Below are positions 62,870 through 64,000 of a stretch of 64,000 nt of DNA, piece by piece. A model generated the notes under the pieces. It was given only the letters and a program-made list of their open reading frames with translations, did not search any database and had not been told where the DNA came from. The DNA comes from CAYPGT01 sp964512985 (GTDB taxonomy: Bacteria > Cyanobacteriota > Vampirovibrionia > LMEP-6097): the NCBI GenBank assembly GCA_964512985.1, contig CAZELI010000001.1, forward strand, positions 164,194 through 228,193, given 5' to 3'. Position numbers and translations under genes: made by a program. Position 1 is the first letter of the stretch; every line of letters starts with the position of its first letter.

Positions 62870-63898
62870 TCAAAAAACTAGTGAATTCGAAGCAAAGAGG
62901 TTACAAGTCGTAGTTCTGAAAAAATTCAATAATTCTGGTATTTGTTCTTCAAATTCTTCAGTTAAATCATTTCCTGATTTGCAAGATGGAATAATTTGTT
63001 TAATTAATTCACATAAGCGATTCATATGCAATTCCAATAACTCTTGAGCAAGTTTCAAACGTTCACTAACTTGGGGGTCATGAGGAAGATGCCACTTACC
63101 TTTATATCCCACTCTGCAAATTAAATCTTGCGTGGATGTGGTTCTTAAATCAGCTTGGGGTACCTTGGTCTCAATTCCATTCTCTAAAAGCAACCAATTA
63201 TCAGGTTCATATTCATATCCAGGTCGTGCTGGTGCTTTGAGTAATAGTTCTAAAGTCTCAAAAAGCTCTTCGGCTTTATTTGTCCAAAAACCTTTTTTCT
63301 TGGAGAGAATATTTGCTTCAGGCGAATTACGGGTATGCATGCCACCATGAGTTGGGCTATAAGCAAAGTAACTCTCATCATACCTACTAAGTCTCTGAAT
63401 TAGTGAATGTAAATATTTTAGCTCAAGAATTCTTTCATCATTAGGATTATAAGAAGTAAAAGCTGGACCTATTTTTAATTTCTCAGCTTTGCCTATATTT
63501 TGGATAGCTTGTTGTAAATAAAAAGTAGTATAACTATCCTTGGTTAAACCTGGCATTTCAGGAAAAATAAAGAATGGACCTAGATTAGTTCTATAAATAG
63601 CATTAGGCTTAATGGCATTTATAGGAGTATTGTATTTTCGGAAAAAAAGTAGTACGGGTAAGACTGTGAATAAATAGAAATTATAAAATGGTGTAAGTGC
63701 CATGTAGCCAGGGAAGGGCTTTTGCTCAGATCCTTTGATATTAGAACTAGTGTCGGGTGGTTTAGCTAAGTCTCTTAGCTGGGAAGTCGTATCATTATCA
63801 CTACTTACTGGAGGAATTTTTCCGTTAATCACTTCTGCTAAGGGCGGCGATGACTCTTGCAGTAGAGTTGAAGAGTTTGATATAGGTGGAAGTTTCAT
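62870..63898 (-). CDS. Hypothetical protein
   Basis: 342 residues. Disordered first 60 residues (Ser/Pro rich), a hydrophobic stretch near 65-85, then a soluble helical part. Not recognised. No clear Shine-Dalgarno. From 63899 to the window end no other gene is seen. Confidence 0.5.
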   Translation of the reverse strand: MKLPPISNSSTLLQESSPPLAEVINGKIPPVSSDNDTTSQLRDLAKPPDTSSNIKGSEQKPFPGYMALTPFYNFYLFTVLPVLLFFRKYNTPINAIKPNAIYRTNLGPFFIFPEMPGLTKDSYTTFYLQQAIQNIGKAEKLKIGPAFTSYNPNDERILELKYLHSLIQRLSRYDESYFAYSPTHGGMHTRNSPEANILSKKKGFWTNKAEELFETLELLLKAPARPGYEYEPDNWLLLENGIETKVPQADLRTTSTQDLICRVGYKGKWHLPHDPQVSERLKLAQELLELHMNRLCELIKQIIPSCKSGNDLTEEFEEQIPELLNFFRTTTCNLFASNSLVF

Positions 63899-64000
63899 AA
63901 GTTATTACATGAGCCATTATGGCAACCTGTTTCTTTCCCTTTTTAAGGCCCCTTCAACCGCCAAATGCAACACCCTGCTTACAAAGATAAGTAGCTAAAA

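Overview
The window is about 37% GC by eye and densely packed with genes on both strands. It looks like a chromosome segment from a free-living, respiring, diderm-type bacterium. Supporting features are a succinate dehydrogenase of the cytochrome b558 type (sdhC, sdhB), the ATP synthase gamma subunit, an ArnT/GT83-like lipid-linked sugar transferase, AsmA/DUF748-type envelope proteins, the C5 haem route (hemL), cobalamin-dependent methionine synthase (metH) and an SbtA-type bicarbonate transporter. SbtA, EgtB/EgtD and scattered sdh/atp genes would fit a non-photosynthetic relative of Cyanobacteriota (Melainabacteria/Vampirovibrionia-like). That assignment is inference only: no rRNA is present and no photosynthesis gene is seen.

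Layout. 1-8.4 kb: the end of an Fe-S oxidoreductase membrane protein, metH, lepB, a GT83 glycosyltransferase and two orphan genes. 8.4-13.7 kb, minus strand: atpG-deoA, then metF-oppF-murQ. 13.9-16.3 kb: mreB-mreC-rsfS. 16.3-19.3 kb, minus strand: a Fic protein, an orphan, sdhC and a SPOR-like protein. 19.4-24.3 kb: small envelope proteins, a HEPN/MNT toxin-antitoxin pair, thrS and a LigT-like gene. 24.5-28.4 kb: pgi, a decayed mobile element, a sugar ABC permease and sdhB. 28.6-36.6 kb: smpB, fabG-acpP, hemL, a CDGSH protein, hom and aspS. 36.7-38.6 kb, minus strand: a PhyH-type dioxygenase, DUF486 and OsmC. 38.8-47.4 kb: a collagen-like secreted protein, then an inorganic-carbon/ion island (SulP-carbonic anhydrase fusion, LRR protein, CPA2 antiporter with universal-stress domains, convergent sbtA). 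47.4-56.1 kb: two methyltransferases, dps, an AsmA-like protein, a secreted protein, a second Fic protein, a SIMPL protein and egtD/egtB (ergothioneine). 56.2-64 kb: mostly orphan genes plus a DUF748 pseudogene.

Three patterns cut across the window. (1) Many intergenic gaps hold modular palindromic repeats whose small hairpins nearly all close on a GNA triloop. One related element sits in frame inside metH. (2) Genes fall into two translation classes. About 17 have a TATAAT-like box 6-10 nt before the start codon and no Shine-Dalgarno (apparently leaderless); others have a strong AAGGAG with the promoter further upstream. (3) Both fic genes carry three adjacent imperfect ~11-bp direct repeats over their promoters and both encode a C-terminal winged helix, which suggests autoregulation.

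No tRNA, rRNA, CRISPR array, prophage or intact insertion sequence was recognised.
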